NCBI RefSeq assembly: GCF_014208035.1
Contig: NZ_JACHMK010000001.1
Location: forward strand, 62,001-126,000
Source of the DNA: Schaalia hyovaginalis
GTDB taxonomy: Bacteria; Actinomycetota; Actinomycetes; Actinomycetales; Actinomycetaceae
Direction of reading: 5' to 3'
Length of the DNA stretch: 64,000 nt
Shown here in pieces: positions 49,324 through 58,080 of the stretch (position 1 is the first letter of the stretch; each line of letters opens with the position of its first letter). The position numbers and the translations under genes are program-made. The notes beneath the pieces were generated by a model. That model was given only the letters and a program-made list of their open reading frames with translations. It was not told where the DNA came from and made no database searches.

Positions 49324-50676
49324 TCAGGCGCGGCCGAGGGTGTCGACGATGTAGTTGTTGATCGTCGCCTTCACCGACTCGAGGTGGTCCGACTTGACCG
49401 CGGCCATGAGTTCGGCCTGCGGGATGTCGAGCGCGTGCTCCTCGAGGGAGGCGAGGGTCGCGGTGCCGTCTTCGACCGTCGCGCCGATGCCCGAATCGAA
49501 GGACGAGTAGCGCTCGGCGACGAGGTCGTTGATGACGCCCTCTTCGTGCATGCGCGCAGCCACGAGTAGGCCGGCCGCGTAGGAGTCCATGCCGACGATG
49601 TGGGCACGGAAGAGGTCCTCGGCGGTGAAGGAGGTGCGGCGCGGCTTGGCGTCGAAGTTCAGGCCGCCGCGCGGACCGATCGAGCCTTCGGCGATGACCT
49701 CGTGCATGACCGCGGTCGTCTCGTACAGGTCCGAGGGGAATTCGTCGATGTCCCAGCCGATGAGCTTGTCGCCCTGGTTGGCGTCGAGCGATCCGAGCAT
49801 TCCGGCGGCGCGGGCCACGCGGATCTCGTGCTGGTAGGTGTGACCGGCGAGGTTGGCGTGGTTGCCCTCGAGGTTGAGCTTGAACTTGTCGGCCAGGCCG
49901 TAGGTCTGGAGGAAGGCGATCGAGGTCGCGGCGTCGAAGTCGTACTGGTGCGCGGTCGGCTCCTTCGGCTTCGGCTCGATGAGGAACTGGGAGTCCAGGC
50001 CGATCTCGGCGGCGTAGTCGACGCACATGTGGAAGAAGCGGGCGATGTGGTCCTGCTCGCGCTTGAGGTCGGTGTTCCACAGGTTCTCGTAGCCCTCGCG
50101 CCCGCCCCAGAACACGTAGTTCTCGGCGCCCAGGCGCTTGGCGATCTCCAGGGAGTGCTTGAGCTGACCGCCGGCGTAGGCGTAGATCTCGGAGAAGGGC
50201 GAGGTCGCGGCGCCCGAGAGGAAGCGCGGGTTGGTGAAGAGGGAGGAGGTGTTCCACAGGAGCTTGACGCCCGTCTCCTTCATCTTCTCCTCGATGCGGT
50301 CGACGACCTTGTCGAGGATCGCGTTGGTCTCGCGGAGGGTGTCGCCCTCGGGCGCGATGTCGCGGTCGTGGAAGCAGAAGTAGTCGACGCCCAGGGTCGT
50401 GAAGAAGTCGAAGGCGTAGTCGACCTTGGCGAGGGCGAGGTCGAGGGGGGTGGAGTACTTGCCGTCGAAGGGGCGGATCGCGGTGCCGGAGCCGAAGGGG
50501 TCGACGAGGCGCTGCTCGAAGGTGTGCCAGTAGGCGACGCCGAAGCGCATCCACTCCTTCATGGTCTTGCCGGCCACGACGCGGTCGGCGTCGTAGTAGC
50601 GGAAGCCGAGTCCCTGTCGGAGCGACTCTGTTCCGACGTAGGGGATCTTTTCGATGTTCCACAGGTTCTCAGACAT
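49324..50676 (-). CDS. xylA: Xylose isomerase (long-form, class II)
   Basis: 450 residues, ATG 50676 behind GAGAGG. It has the class II length and motifs: '[20 protein letters not shown]' with the catalytic His and Asp, '[20 protein letters not shown]', '[19 protein letters not shown]' (metal-binding Glu), '[20 protein letters not shown]' and '[18 protein letters not shown]'. Converts D-xylose to D-xylulose. Divergent from a ROK regulator; the 79-base gap must hold both promoters. Confidence 0.97.
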   Translation of the reverse strand: MSENLWNIEKIPYVGTESLRQGLGFRYYDADRVVAGKTMKEWMRFGVAYWHTFEQRLVDPFGSGTAIRPFDGKYSTPLDLALAKVDYAFDFFTTLGVDYFCFHDRDIAPEGDTLRETNAILDKVVDRIEEKMKETGVKLLWNTSSLFTNPRFLSGAATSPFSEIYAYAGGQLKHSLEIAKRLGAENYVFWGGREGYENLWNTDLKREQDHIARFFHMCVDYAAEIGLDSQFLIEPKPKEPTAHQYDFDAATSIAFLQTYGLADKFKLNLEGNHANLAGHTYQHEIRVARAAGMLGSLDANQGDKLIGWDIDEFPSDLYETTAVMHEVIAEGSIGPRGGLNFDAKPRRTSFTAEDLFRAHIVGMDSYAAGLLVAARMHEEGVINDLVAERYSSFDSGIGATVEDGTATLASLEEHALDIPQAELMAAVKSDHLESVKATINNYIVDTLGRA

Positions 50677-50743
50677 GGGTGCCTCTCATGGACGGGTCCA
50701 CAGTGATTTTGTTACGAAGAAAAACTTAGTCGTTCGAATAGGC

Positions 50744-50749
50744 TAGAGT
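50744..50749 (+). promoter_or_regulatory. -10-like hexamer before the ROK gene
   Basis: TAGAGT ends six bases before the ATG at 50756 with no Shine-Dalgarno sequence, fitting a leaderless mRNA. Confidence 0.35.
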
Positions 50750-50755
50750 CAAGAC

Positions 50756-52000
50756 ATGAAAGCCGAGCATCGTCGACGCGCCTCAGTCGTGCAGCGCTCC
50801 CCCCTCAAACCCTCCGAACGCGCCATGGCCGGAGTGAAAGCGGAGAGCCTGCGCGCGATGAACCTCTCCCTCTCCCTGCGCCAGATCCTCGCCGCACCCG
50901 GGGAGATCTCCAGATCCGGCATCTCACAGGCCACGGGCATCACCCGCGCCACCATCTCCCGCCTCGTCGACGAACTCATCAGCGCCGGACTCGTCATCGA
51001 GATCGAACCCCCGACAGGCGGACGAGGGCGCCCCGCCAACCGGCTCACGCCGACGCCCGGCAGGGCGGTCGCCCTCGGCCTCGAAGTCAACATCTCCGCC
51101 CTCGACCTCGTCCTCATCGACCTCGCCGGACAGGAGATCGCCGCCAAACGCATCGAATCCGACTTCGCCGGATCCGACCCCCTCGAAACGATGACCCGCC
51201 TCGGCGAAGCCGCGCGCGAACTCCTCGCCGACTCCCTGCCCGAAGGAGCCCTCTTCCTCGGATCCGGCCTGGCCCTGCCCGGCCTCGTCTCCCCGAGCGC
51301 CCTCGCCCTGGCCCCCAACCTCGGCTGGAGGGACATCCCCCTGGAGGCCCTCCTCTCGCCCCTCACCAGCGTCCACCCCGCGATCGTCGCCAACGAAGCC
51401 GATCTCGCGGCCTTCGCGGTCGCCAACCCGCTCCCCGGCGTCCCCTCCGGACCCGCCTCCTTCATCTACGTCTCCGGCGAGGTCGGCATCGGCGCCGGCA
51501 TCATCGTCGACCACCGGCCGCTCAGCGGAGCGAGGGGATGGTCGGGCGAAATCGGGCACATCTGCGCCGACCCCTCCGGACCCCTCTGCTCCTGCGGCGC
51601 CACCGGATGCCTCGAGGCCTACCTCGGCCTGCGCGCACTCGGACAGCACGCCGGACTGGGGCGCGAAGCCGGAGTCGAAGACGTGAAGGCCTCAGCACTC
51701 GCAGGCGACTCGGCGACCCTCGCCGCACTCGAAGAAGGCGGCGGAGCGCTCGGACGCTCCCTCGCAGCAGTCATCAACGCTGCGGACATCCCCCTCGTCC
51801 TCCTCGGCGGCGTCGTCGCCGAGCTGGGCGAATGGCTCGTCGAACCCGCGGCGAAGGAGATCGGGACGCGCGTCCTCCAGGCCGCCTGGTCGCACCCGAG
51901 GATCGATCTCATCCCCGATTCGCGCGACCTCGCGGTCAAGGGCGCCGCCCACAGGATCCTCCAACGCCTCGTCGACGACCCGATGGCCTGGACCGCCTGA
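50756..52000 (+). CDS. xylR: ROK family transcriptional regulator of xylose genes (XylR-type)
   Basis: 414 residues. N-terminal winged helix 'LRQILAAPGEISRSGISQAT' and 'GITRATISRLVDELISAGLV', then the ROK fold: 'GLEVNISALDLVLIDLAGQE', 'EIGHICADPSGPLCSCGATG' with the Cys-rich zinc motif, and 'PLVLLGGVVAELGEWL'. The sugar-kinase motifs are partly degenerate, as in repressors. Divergent from xylA, which it most likely represses when no xylose is present. ATG 50756 is close to the -10-like TAGAGT. Confidence 0.9.
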   Translation: MKAEHRRRASVVQRSPLKPSERAMAGVKAESLRAMNLSLSLRQILAAPGEISRSGISQATGITRATISRLVDELISAGLVIEIEPPTGGRGRPANRLTPTPGRAVALGLEVNISALDLVLIDLAGQEIAAKRIESDFAGSDPLETMTRLGEAARELLADSLPEGALFLGSGLALPGLVSPSALALAPNLGWRDIPLEALLSPLTSVHPAIVANEADLAAFAVANPLPGVPSGPASFIYVSGEVGIGAGIIVDHRPLSGARGWSGEIGHICADPSGPLCSCGATGCLEAYLGLRALGQHAGLGREAGVEDVKASALAGDSATLAALEEGGGALGRSLAAVINAADIPLVLLGGVVAELGEWLVEPAAKEIGTRVLQAAWSHPRIDLIPDSRDLAVKGAAHRILQRLVDDPMAWTA

Positions 52001-52001
52001 G

Positions 52002-52020
52002 CGCCCCGGGCGAAGGGGCG
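52002..52020. terminator. Weak hairpin between ROK and MgtC genes
   Basis: 6-bp stem CGCCCC/GGGGCG with a 7-nt loop between convergent genes. Confidence 0.4.
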
Positions 52021-52047
52021 TCAAACGGCGATCCTCGACGCGCCGAC

Positions 52048-52752
52048 TCAATCGAGGGTGGAATGCTCGATCCGATCGACCGCATTCACGCCCTCGATAT
52101 CGGCCACCCGTTTCATCAGATTCTCAAGGGAATGCGATCCTTCGAAACGCATGATCGCGCGAACACCGCGACCGTGCTCGGTGTCGATCCGCTCCGTTGA
52201 ATTCACCATCGCCGCGAACCCCAAGCCCGAAGCGGTCACGAGGATCCGGCGCAGCACGCCTTTTTCCGCCTCGTACTCCACGACGAGGCGATCATTCTCC
52301 TTCCGTGAAGGAATGCGCTCAAGAAGGGGACCCACGGCGAAGACCAGCAGAACGTGGAGGAGCACGGTCACACAGGCGAGGAGGACCATTCCGACGCCGC
52401 AGGCCACGCCGATCGAGGCCGACACCCACACCGTCGCAGCAGTCGTCAGCCCCTTCACCGTGTCGTTGTTGACGAAGATCAGCCCCGCGCCGAGGAAGCC
52501 GATGCCCGAGACCACCTGCGCGGCGAGGCGCGAGGGATCCACCGGCGCACCCGCGGGACCCGAGGATCCGAATCCGTAAACCGACACGAGCGTGAACAGG
52601 CAGGCGCCCACACCGACGAGGACATGCGTCTTCACCCCCGCGTCCTTGAGGTGGTAGTGGCGCTCCAAGCCGAGGATCGAGCACAGAAGCCCGGTCATCG
52701 CCAGGGCCCCCACCCCGTAGCCGAAGTGGGCGAACGAGAACAAGTCCCCCAT
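52048..52752 (-). CDS. MgtC/SapB family membrane protein
   Basis: 234 residues from ATG 52752; a GTG nine bases upstream lacks a spaced site. Five hydrophobic segments in the first 150 residues with the signatures 'ILGLERHYHLKDAGVKTHVL' and 'RLAAQVVSGIGFLGAGLIFV'. The C-terminal 85 residues are a soluble ACT-like domain ('IEGVNAVDRIEHSTL'). MgtC proteins help survival under low Mg2+ or inside phagocytes. Alone in its neighbourhood; function not tied to the xylose genes. Confidence 0.92.
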   Translation of the reverse strand: MGDLFSFAHFGYGVGALAMTGLLCSILGLERHYHLKDAGVKTHVLVGVGACLFTLVSVYGFGSSGPAGAPVDPSRLAAQVVSGIGFLGAGLIFVNNDTVKGLTTAATVWVSASIGVACGVGMVLLACVTVLLHVLLVFAVGPLLERIPSRKENDRLVVEYEAEKGVLRRILVTASGLGFAAMVNSTERIDTEHGRGVRAIMRFEGSHSLENLMKRVADIEGVNAVDRIEHSTLD

Positions 52753-52785
52753 GAGATTCACCTGCCTTCGCGGAGCGGTCCTCCC

Positions 52786-55700
52786 CTATTCCACCACGTC
52801 GCGCTCGGCTTCAGCGACCGCGAGCGCACCCCGCCGATCTGAATCCGTCACGATCAGCGAGAGCTCGGCGACCGACATGTTGTCGGTTCCCGGGGCGTGC
52901 GCCGATAGCCCGATGAGCTTCACGTATCTCGCCCGGATGCCGATGGGCGCGATCTGCGCGATCCCCTCCGCAGTGAACTCGCCCCGAGTCACGGGCTCGC
53001 TCCAGTTCACGCCGTCCTCGGACACCCTGATCTCGTATTCGCGCACGCGCCCGTTGACCGCCCCTCCGGTTGTGCGCGGCGTGTACGCGAGCCCGCACAC
53101 CGACATCGCCTCCGGGAGTTCAACTTCGATCCAATGGGGGTACTTCGCGCTCCACTGCGAATGCCAGATCGTCGCGGGATCCCCATCGGCCGCGCGCTCC
53201 TTGCCCGTATCCTCGATCGCCGTGTGCTCGGAGGATGCGGCCGTCACGCTCGGGAGCACCGACCTGCCGCACAGCGCCTCCACATCGACCTGGGCGACGG
53301 CCCGCTGATCCTCCGCGAGGGCCCAGAAGCGAAGGGCAGCGGGCCCCGCGGCCGCCGCAGTCGCTTCGAAGTGCACGTCGACGCTTCCGCCTGCGGGGAT
53401 CTCGCCGATCTCACGCGAAGACGCATCGAACTCCCACCCGGGGGCATCGCTCACCGCCTCGACGACTACCTTCGCGAGGGCGCTCGCGCCCTCGTTCGCC
53501 ACGGAGACCGTCACGTCCACGGAGCCGGAGGCGTCGACGAGCCGCGCACTCGCGCTCGCGCTCAGCTTCATCGAGCTGAAGCCCTTGATCGCGTATACGT
53601 GCCCGGCCTGCGTGGGGAAGAAGATGCGGTCGTCGTCCAGCGCAGTGACCGGAACGCTCGCCCCGTCGTCCGTCATGTCGATGACACGGGTCCCGGCTGC
53701 TCCGCTGAATGCGAGCGCGGCCTCATTCCCGGCTTCGGAGGTCACCTGCAGGGCGTTGAGCTCGCCGTTCCTCCATGCGAAGTCGAGAAGGAAGCCCCCT
53801 CTCGCGCGGATTCCCGCCACTGAGCCCTCGGCCCACGCGGAGGGCAAGGCGGGCAGCACTCGCATGTAGTTCCGGTGCTCCGCGCCCTCGGCGTCGACGA
53901 AGGCCGCATTCGATTGCAGGAGCATCTCATTCACGCCGGCGGCATAACCGAAGTTGCCGTCGATCTGGAACGGCGGATGCGCGTCGAAGAGGTTCGGATA
54001 CATCCCGTTCTTCATCAGCGAGGCGATCAGCTCATGCGCCTTGTCGCCCGAGCCCGTGCGGGCCCATGCGCCGATCCGCTGGGCCATGCCCCAACCCGTC
54101 GCCTTCGCGCCGCGTTCATCGAGCGACACGACCGCCGCGTTCATGCTCGCCGCATCATCGGAGGTGATGAGGTCGCCCGGATAGAGGCCCAGAAGATGCG
54201 ACATGTGACGATGCCGGCCCTGAAAACCGCTGATCGCCCCGCCGGCCGAGTCCTTGCCGATCCGGCCCTCGAGGTACCACTCCTTGATCTGCCCGTCGTC
54301 GCCGATAGCGATCGGGTCGAGGAGTTCGAGGGCGCAACGCCATGACCGATTCGCACGGGAATCGACGAAGGCCCCCTCGGCCGACCAGTCCCTGTTCCAG
54401 TTCTGCGCCGCGCAGCCCTCGTCGGTCCCGACGATGGGCGCATCCACTCCGAGCGCCTCGGCCGCCTCGATCGCGTCGTGGAACAGCTGCCAGATCAAGG
54501 ACTGCTCGTAGGTGTTGCCGTCCGTGATCGGACCGTGCTCGGGCGAGTAGGCCGGCGAGGATACCAGCCTGGTGACGCCGTACGGATCGGTGGAGGGATG
54601 AAGGAGGCGTTCGGTGTAGAGCGTCGCGCTCTCCTTCAGCAGGGGATAGATGTCGGCGCTCAACGTCTCGCCAGAGCCCGTGAATTCGTATCGCTCGTAC
54701 ACGTTCTGAAGGATCCAGGGCAGGGCGGCGGGCGACCACCCCCAGGTGAACTCATGCCCAGGAGCCGTCCACCCGAAGGGGGTGTTCTCCGTGTGCGCCA
54801 AGAAGCCCGTTCCCGGCTCGCCGCTGGTGCCCGCGTAGATCTGCGCGGTCCTGCGCCCCGGTTCCACCAGCCCGTTGACGTAGGACACCAGGGGTTCGGA
54901 GGTCTCCACGAGATTCGCCGAATACGCCGGCCAGTAATTCATCTGGAGATTGACATTCATGTGGTAGTCGGAGCGCCAGGGATTCTCCTTGCCCCTATCG
55001 GCCGAACAGGCCGCCCAGACGCCCTGAAGATTCGCGGGGAGCCGCGAATCCTCCCGAGATGACGACGCCAGCAGATAGCGCCCGTACTGATGCAGGAGGG
55101 TCTCGAGATAGCGATCCTGAGCCGGAGCATTCGATCCCGCCTTGTACCCCGCGAGCAGCTGATCCGTGGCGAGGCCCCCGGAGTCCCCTCCGAGATCCAG
55201 GCGCATCCGATCCATCAGGGGTTGGAAATCCGCCAGGTGACGGGCCTTGACGTCCTCGTACCCCGCCTTCGCGGCCGCCTCGGCCCGCTCCGCCGCACGG
55301 CCCTCGAGATCCTGTCGGGATTCACCCGTCCGGTAGTCCGGATAGTCGTTCGCGTAATCCGTCGCCACTGCGAGGAAGAAGGTCACCGAGCGGGCGTCCT
55401 TCACGTTGAGAGTCGAGCGTCGCCCGTCAACGGCGACGCTTCCGCCCTCAACGATGACGCGCAGATCGGCGGCGTATTGCAGGCCGTTGTTCCACAGGGC
55501 GCCCGACACCTCGATGCCCTCGTCCGTCACGCGCGTCACCTCGCCATTGCGCTTCGCGTCCTGCTGCGTCGGAAGGGAGATGCCGACGGTGACCCCTGCG
55601 CCCTGAGCGCTGAGGCGTCCCGCGATCACGCCCGAAGGGTTGGATGCGAAGTACTCGCGTTCGTACGCCGCTCCCCCGGAGGTGAAGGCCACGCGGGCGA

Positions 55701-56271
55701 TTCCCGACCGCAGATCGAGGGAGCGCTCGTACTCCCCGTACCTGCGTCCGGTCGACTGCGCGAGCTTGAGAACGCCGAAGGCCTGATAGCCCCCGTACTC
55801 CCGGTCGCGGTCGAGCCCCCCGATCAGATCCCTCTTGGCGACGTTCTGCGCGCCGGCCGCGTCTCCCCGTTCGAACAACTCCTGAACACGACGGATCGTC
55901 GCGCCGTTCTTCCCGTGCTCGGGCGAGTTGCCCCCGGCGTAGTCGGCCGTGGAATTCGGCCCGCCCGTCCACAGGGTCTTCTCGTTGATGAGCAGCTGCT
56001 CGCTGTTGACCTCGCCGTAAACGGTGGCGCCGAGATCCCCGCTCCCGATCGGCAGTGTCGTCTGCTGCCAGCGGTCATCGCACTGGCCGCCGCTCGCGAA
56101 GCGGATCATCTTCGTCTTCGACGCCGGCTGCGCGTAGACGAGCCTCAGGCCCTCGCCGTCCTGCCCGAGAGCCCGGGCGGGCGCTCCCATGACGGCGATG
56201 AGAAGGGCGAGGACGAGTATCCAAGCCGATCCCGCGGCGAGAAGACGGAACGAGGACCTTCGAGCGTTCAT
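52786..56271 (-). CDS. Secreted GH95 alpha-L-fucosidase with C-terminal carbohydrate-binding domains
   Basis: 1161 residues from ATG 56271 (GGAG nine bases upstream; the TTG nine bases earlier is unlikely). Signal peptide at 1-40 ('AWILVLALLIAVMGAPARAL'). GH95 catalytic part about 60-790: 'WQQTTLPIGSGDLGATVYGE' and 'WRSDYHMNVNLQMNYWPAYS' with the paired Asn used in catalysis, 'SPAYSPEHGPITDGNTYEQS' with the acid Glu, and 'FQIDGNFGYAAGVNEMLLQS' with the Asp. An NPCBM/NEW3-like domain (about 870-975) and an F5/8 type C (CBM32-like) domain (about 985-1140, 'YPHWIEVELPEAMSVCGLAY') follow. No sortase motif, so it is released or held by the binding domains. Acts on fucosylated host glycans. Confidence 0.92.
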   Translation of the reverse strand: MNARRSSFRLLAAGSAWILVLALLIAVMGAPARALGQDGEGLRLVYAQPASKTKMIRFASGGQCDDRWQQTTLPIGSGDLGATVYGEVNSEQLLINEKTLWTGGPNSTADYAGGNSPEHGKNGATIRRVQELFERGDAAGAQNVAKRDLIGGLDRDREYGGYQAFGVLKLAQSTGRRYGEYERSLDLRSGIARVAFTSGGAAYEREYFASNPSGVIAGRLSAQGAGVTVGISLPTQQDAKRNGEVTRVTDEGIEVSGALWNNGLQYAADLRVIVEGGSVAVDGRRSTLNVKDARSVTFFLAVATDYANDYPDYRTGESRQDLEGRAAERAEAAAKAGYEDVKARHLADFQPLMDRMRLDLGGDSGGLATDQLLAGYKAGSNAPAQDRYLETLLHQYGRYLLASSSREDSRLPANLQGVWAACSADRGKENPWRSDYHMNVNLQMNYWPAYSANLVETSEPLVSYVNGLVEPGRRTAQIYAGTSGEPGTGFLAHTENTPFGWTAPGHEFTWGWSPAALPWILQNVYERYEFTGSGETLSADIYPLLKESATLYTERLLHPSTDPYGVTRLVSSPAYSPEHGPITDGNTYEQSLIWQLFHDAIEAAEALGVDAPIVGTDEGCAAQNWNRDWSAEGAFVDSRANRSWRCALELLDPIAIGDDGQIKEWYLEGRIGKDSAGGAISGFQGRHRHMSHLLGLYPGDLITSDDAASMNAAVVSLDERGAKATGWGMAQRIGAWARTGSGDKAHELIASLMKNGMYPNLFDAHPPFQIDGNFGYAAGVNEMLLQSNAAFVDAEGAEHRNYMRVLPALPSAWAEGSVAGIRARGGFLLDFAWRNGELNALQVTSEAGNEAALAFSGAAGTRVIDMTDDGASVPVTALDDDRIFFPTQAGHVYAIKGFSSMKLSASASARLVDASGSVDVTVSVANEGASALAKVVVEAVSDAPGWEFDASSREIGEIPAGGSVDVHFEATAAAAGPAALRFWALAEDQRAVAQVDVEALCGRSVLPSVTAASSEHTAIEDTGKERAADGDPATIWHSQWSAKYPHWIEVELPEAMSVCGLAYTPRTTGGAVNGRVREYEIRVSEDGVNWSEPVTRGEFTAEGIAQIAPIGIRARYVKLIGLSAHAPGTDNMSVAELSLIVTDSDRRGALAVAEAERDVVE

Positions 56272-56314
56272 GCGCGCCAACTCCGTTGTCAGTCACAAAT
56301 GAGCTTCTTAAGGG

Positions 56315-56343
56315 ATTATTCGGTCACCGGGCTTCCAGCGCAA
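56315..56343 (-). promoter_or_regulatory. Promoter candidate of the GH95 gene
   Basis: On the minus strand TTGCGC (56338-56343), 17 bp, AATAAT (56315-56320). Confidence 0.45.
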
Positions 56344-56407
56344 GGAAACGGGGCCTCTTCCCGTTCCACTTTTCCTCCAGCGCCCCGGTTCGACCCGAGG
56401 CTCAAAG

Positions 56408-56413
56408 TAGGCT
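56408..56413 (+). promoter_or_regulatory. -10-like hexamer before the lacI gene
   Basis: TAGGCT ends six bases before ATG 56420, so the transcript could be leaderless. Confidence 0.35.
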
Positions 56414-56419
56414 GGGAGC

Positions 56420-57451
56420 ATGAGCAACGCCGAACCTCCCCGACCGCGGCTCGTCGACGTCGCGCGCGTGGCAGGCGTGTCCGTCTCCACCGCCTCCCGC
56501 GCCCTCGGCCGCGGATCAGAGCTCATCAGCGCCCAGACCCGCGATCATGTCCGCGATGTCGCGAGGCGCCTGGGGTACCAGGCGAATCCCGTCGCCCGAT
56601 CGCTCAGACTGGCCCGGACCGGGCAGATCGGGATGGTCGTCCCCTCGATCGCGAACCCCTTCTTCATGGAACTCGTCGTCCAAGTCGAGCACAGGCTCGC
56701 CGAACGCGGGCTCGCGCTCCTCCTGTCCGATTCGCAGATGTCGCTGAGCAAGGAGGACGTCCAGCTCCGCGGATTCGAGAGCGGCCAGGTCGACGGGCTC
56801 ATCATCATCCCCTGCCACGAGTCCTTCTCCACGCCGGCGGTCGAGCGGACCTCGTCCCTCGTCCGCTCCGTCCAGCTCGATCGGGCGGTTCAGCTGCCGG
56901 AGCTGCCGATGGTCGGCGTGGACGACCGTCACGGCATCCGCACGGTCCTCGCCCACCTTCAGAGCCTGGGCGCCTCACGGATCGCGATGCTCTCCAACAC
57001 CGGCTCCGACCTGTCCTCCGTCACCCGCGTGCGCGAGGCCCGGGCGGCGGCCGATGAGTTCGGGATGCGCCTGAGCGAGTCCGACGTCGTCGAGTGCTCC
57101 TTCTCCGTCGAGTCGGCCCGTGAGGCGATCGCCTCGCTCTTGACCAGGGGGAGCCGTTGGGATGCGGTCGTCTGCCTCAACGACCTCCTCGCCATCGGCG
57201 CGATCACCGAACTGCGTCACCGCGGCATGCGCATCCCCGAGGACGTCATGGTCACCGGATTCGACGACATCCAGTTCGCGCAGTTCATGCGCCCCTCGGT
57301 GACGACGCTGCGCCAGCCGCTCGCGGAGATCGCGCGCCTGGGGGTCGAGCTGCTCCTGTCGGACGAGGGGGACGAGGGCGGGAGCGCGCACAGGTTCGCG
57401 GTCAAGGGCGAGCTCATCGTCCGCGAATCCACCGGGGGATTGCGGGGCTGA
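56420..57451 (+). CDS. LacI family transcriptional regulator
   Basis: 343 residues. Helix-turn-helix 'RLVDVARVAGVSVSTASRAL' with hinge 'SRALGRGSELISAQTRDHVR'. The ligand domain includes 'IGMVVPSIANPFFMELVVQV', 'VDGLIIIPCHESFSTPAVE', 'AVVCLNDLLAIGAITELRHR' and 'DVMVTGFDDIQFAQFMRPSV'. Divergent from GH95 and convergent with the ribose-type operon; the 'NPFFMELV' segment resembles RbsR-type regulators, so the ribose-type operon is a plausible target alongside GH95. Confidence 0.9.
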   Translation: MSNAEPPRPRLVDVARVAGVSVSTASRALGRGSELISAQTRDHVRDVARRLGYQANPVARSLRLARTGQIGMVVPSIANPFFMELVVQVEHRLAERGLALLLSDSQMSLSKEDVQLRGFESGQVDGLIIIPCHESFSTPAVERTSSLVRSVQLDRAVQLPELPMVGVDDRHGIRTVLAHLQSLGASRIAMLSNTGSDLSSVTRVREARAAADEFGMRLSESDVVECSFSVESAREAIASLLTRGSRWDAVVCLNDLLAIGAITELRHRGMRIPEDVMVTGFDDIQFAQFMRPSVTTLRQPLAEIARLGVELLLSDEGDEGGSAHRFAVKGELIVRESTGGLRG

Positions 57452-57460
57452 GACGCGGGG

Positions 57461-57494
57461 GAGGGGCGCCCCCGGATCAACGGGGGCGCCCCTC
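57461..57494. terminator. Bidirectional terminator, lacI / rpiB-like
   Basis: Perfect 13-bp stem GAGGGGCGCCCCC with an 8-nt loop between convergent genes. Confidence 0.8.
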
Positions 57495-57516
57495 CTCATG
57501 CGGATCGGGCTCGGCT

Positions 57517-58080
57517 TCAGTACGCGAGCCCCTTCGGCTGGGCCGCCAGGACGGCCGACTGCGGGTTCGGCACCTCGAAGCCGTTCGCCTTGTAGGCCTC
57601 GTAATCGAAGTTCTCGCACTCGTCGTAGCCGATGCGGTGGTACTCGTAGAAGCCGTCCCAGTCCTCGTAGCCCGTGCCGAGCTCGGATTCGAGGAAGGCG
57701 TCGGCCATCGCCATGGCCGTCGGGGGCGCGACGTAGAAGGACCCCATGGCCAGCAGGTTCGCATTGTTCGCCGCCGCGGCTCGTTTCGCCGCCGGCACCG
57801 TCTCGCACACGGCCGCATGGACGTGCGGGACCTTCGACGCGGCGATGTGGATCCCCATCCCCGTTCCGCAGAAGGCGAGGGCCCTCTCGAACTCGCCCTC
57901 GGCGATCTTCGCCCCGAGGGCGAAGCCGACGCGGTGGTACATCGGGGAGGCCTCGATGTCCGGGGTGAGGTCGGTGACCGTCCACCCGCGTTCTTGCAGG
58001 TGGGCCTTCACGGCCTCTTTGAGGGGGAATCCCGCGAAGTCGGCGCCCACGACGACGTGCTTGCTCCTCACTGTTTTCAT
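57517..58080 (-). CDS. RpiB/LacA/LacB family sugar-phosphate isomerase
   Basis: 187 residues; its ATG overlaps the permease stop as TGATG. N-terminal 'VVVGADFAGFPLKEAVKAHL' and the active-site segment 'ALAFCGTGMGIHIAASKVPH' with the catalytic Cys, then 'AANNANLLAMGS'. About 40 C-terminal residues ('YEDWDGFYEYHRIGYDE...') exceed E. coli RpiB and resemble longer actinobacterial relatives acting on tetrose or pentose phosphates. With ribokinase in the same locus, ribose 5-phosphate to ribulose 5-phosphate is the simplest reading, but another pentose or allose phosphate is possible. Confidence 0.88.
   Translation of the reverse strand: MKTVRSKHVVVGADFAGFPLKEAVKAHLQERGWTVTDLTPDIEASPMYHRVGFALGAKIAEGEFERALAFCGTGMGIHIAASKVPHVHAAVCETVPAAKRAAAANNANLLAMGSFYVAPPTAMAMADAFLESELGTGYEDWDGFYEYHRIGYDECENFDYEAYKANGFEVPNPQSAVLAAQPKGLAY

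Noticed and set aside
50677-50755. An inverted ACTTAG/CTAGAGT pair between xylA and the ROK gene as the XylR operator.
   Set aside because: The arms are imperfect and the pair overlaps the -10-like hexamer of the ROK gene, so it is too weak to annotate as a site.
55090-57057. A 655-codon plus-strand open frame across the GH95 start and the lacI gene.
   Set aside because: It crosses two well-supported genes, has no domain signal and its composition is that of a shadow frame.
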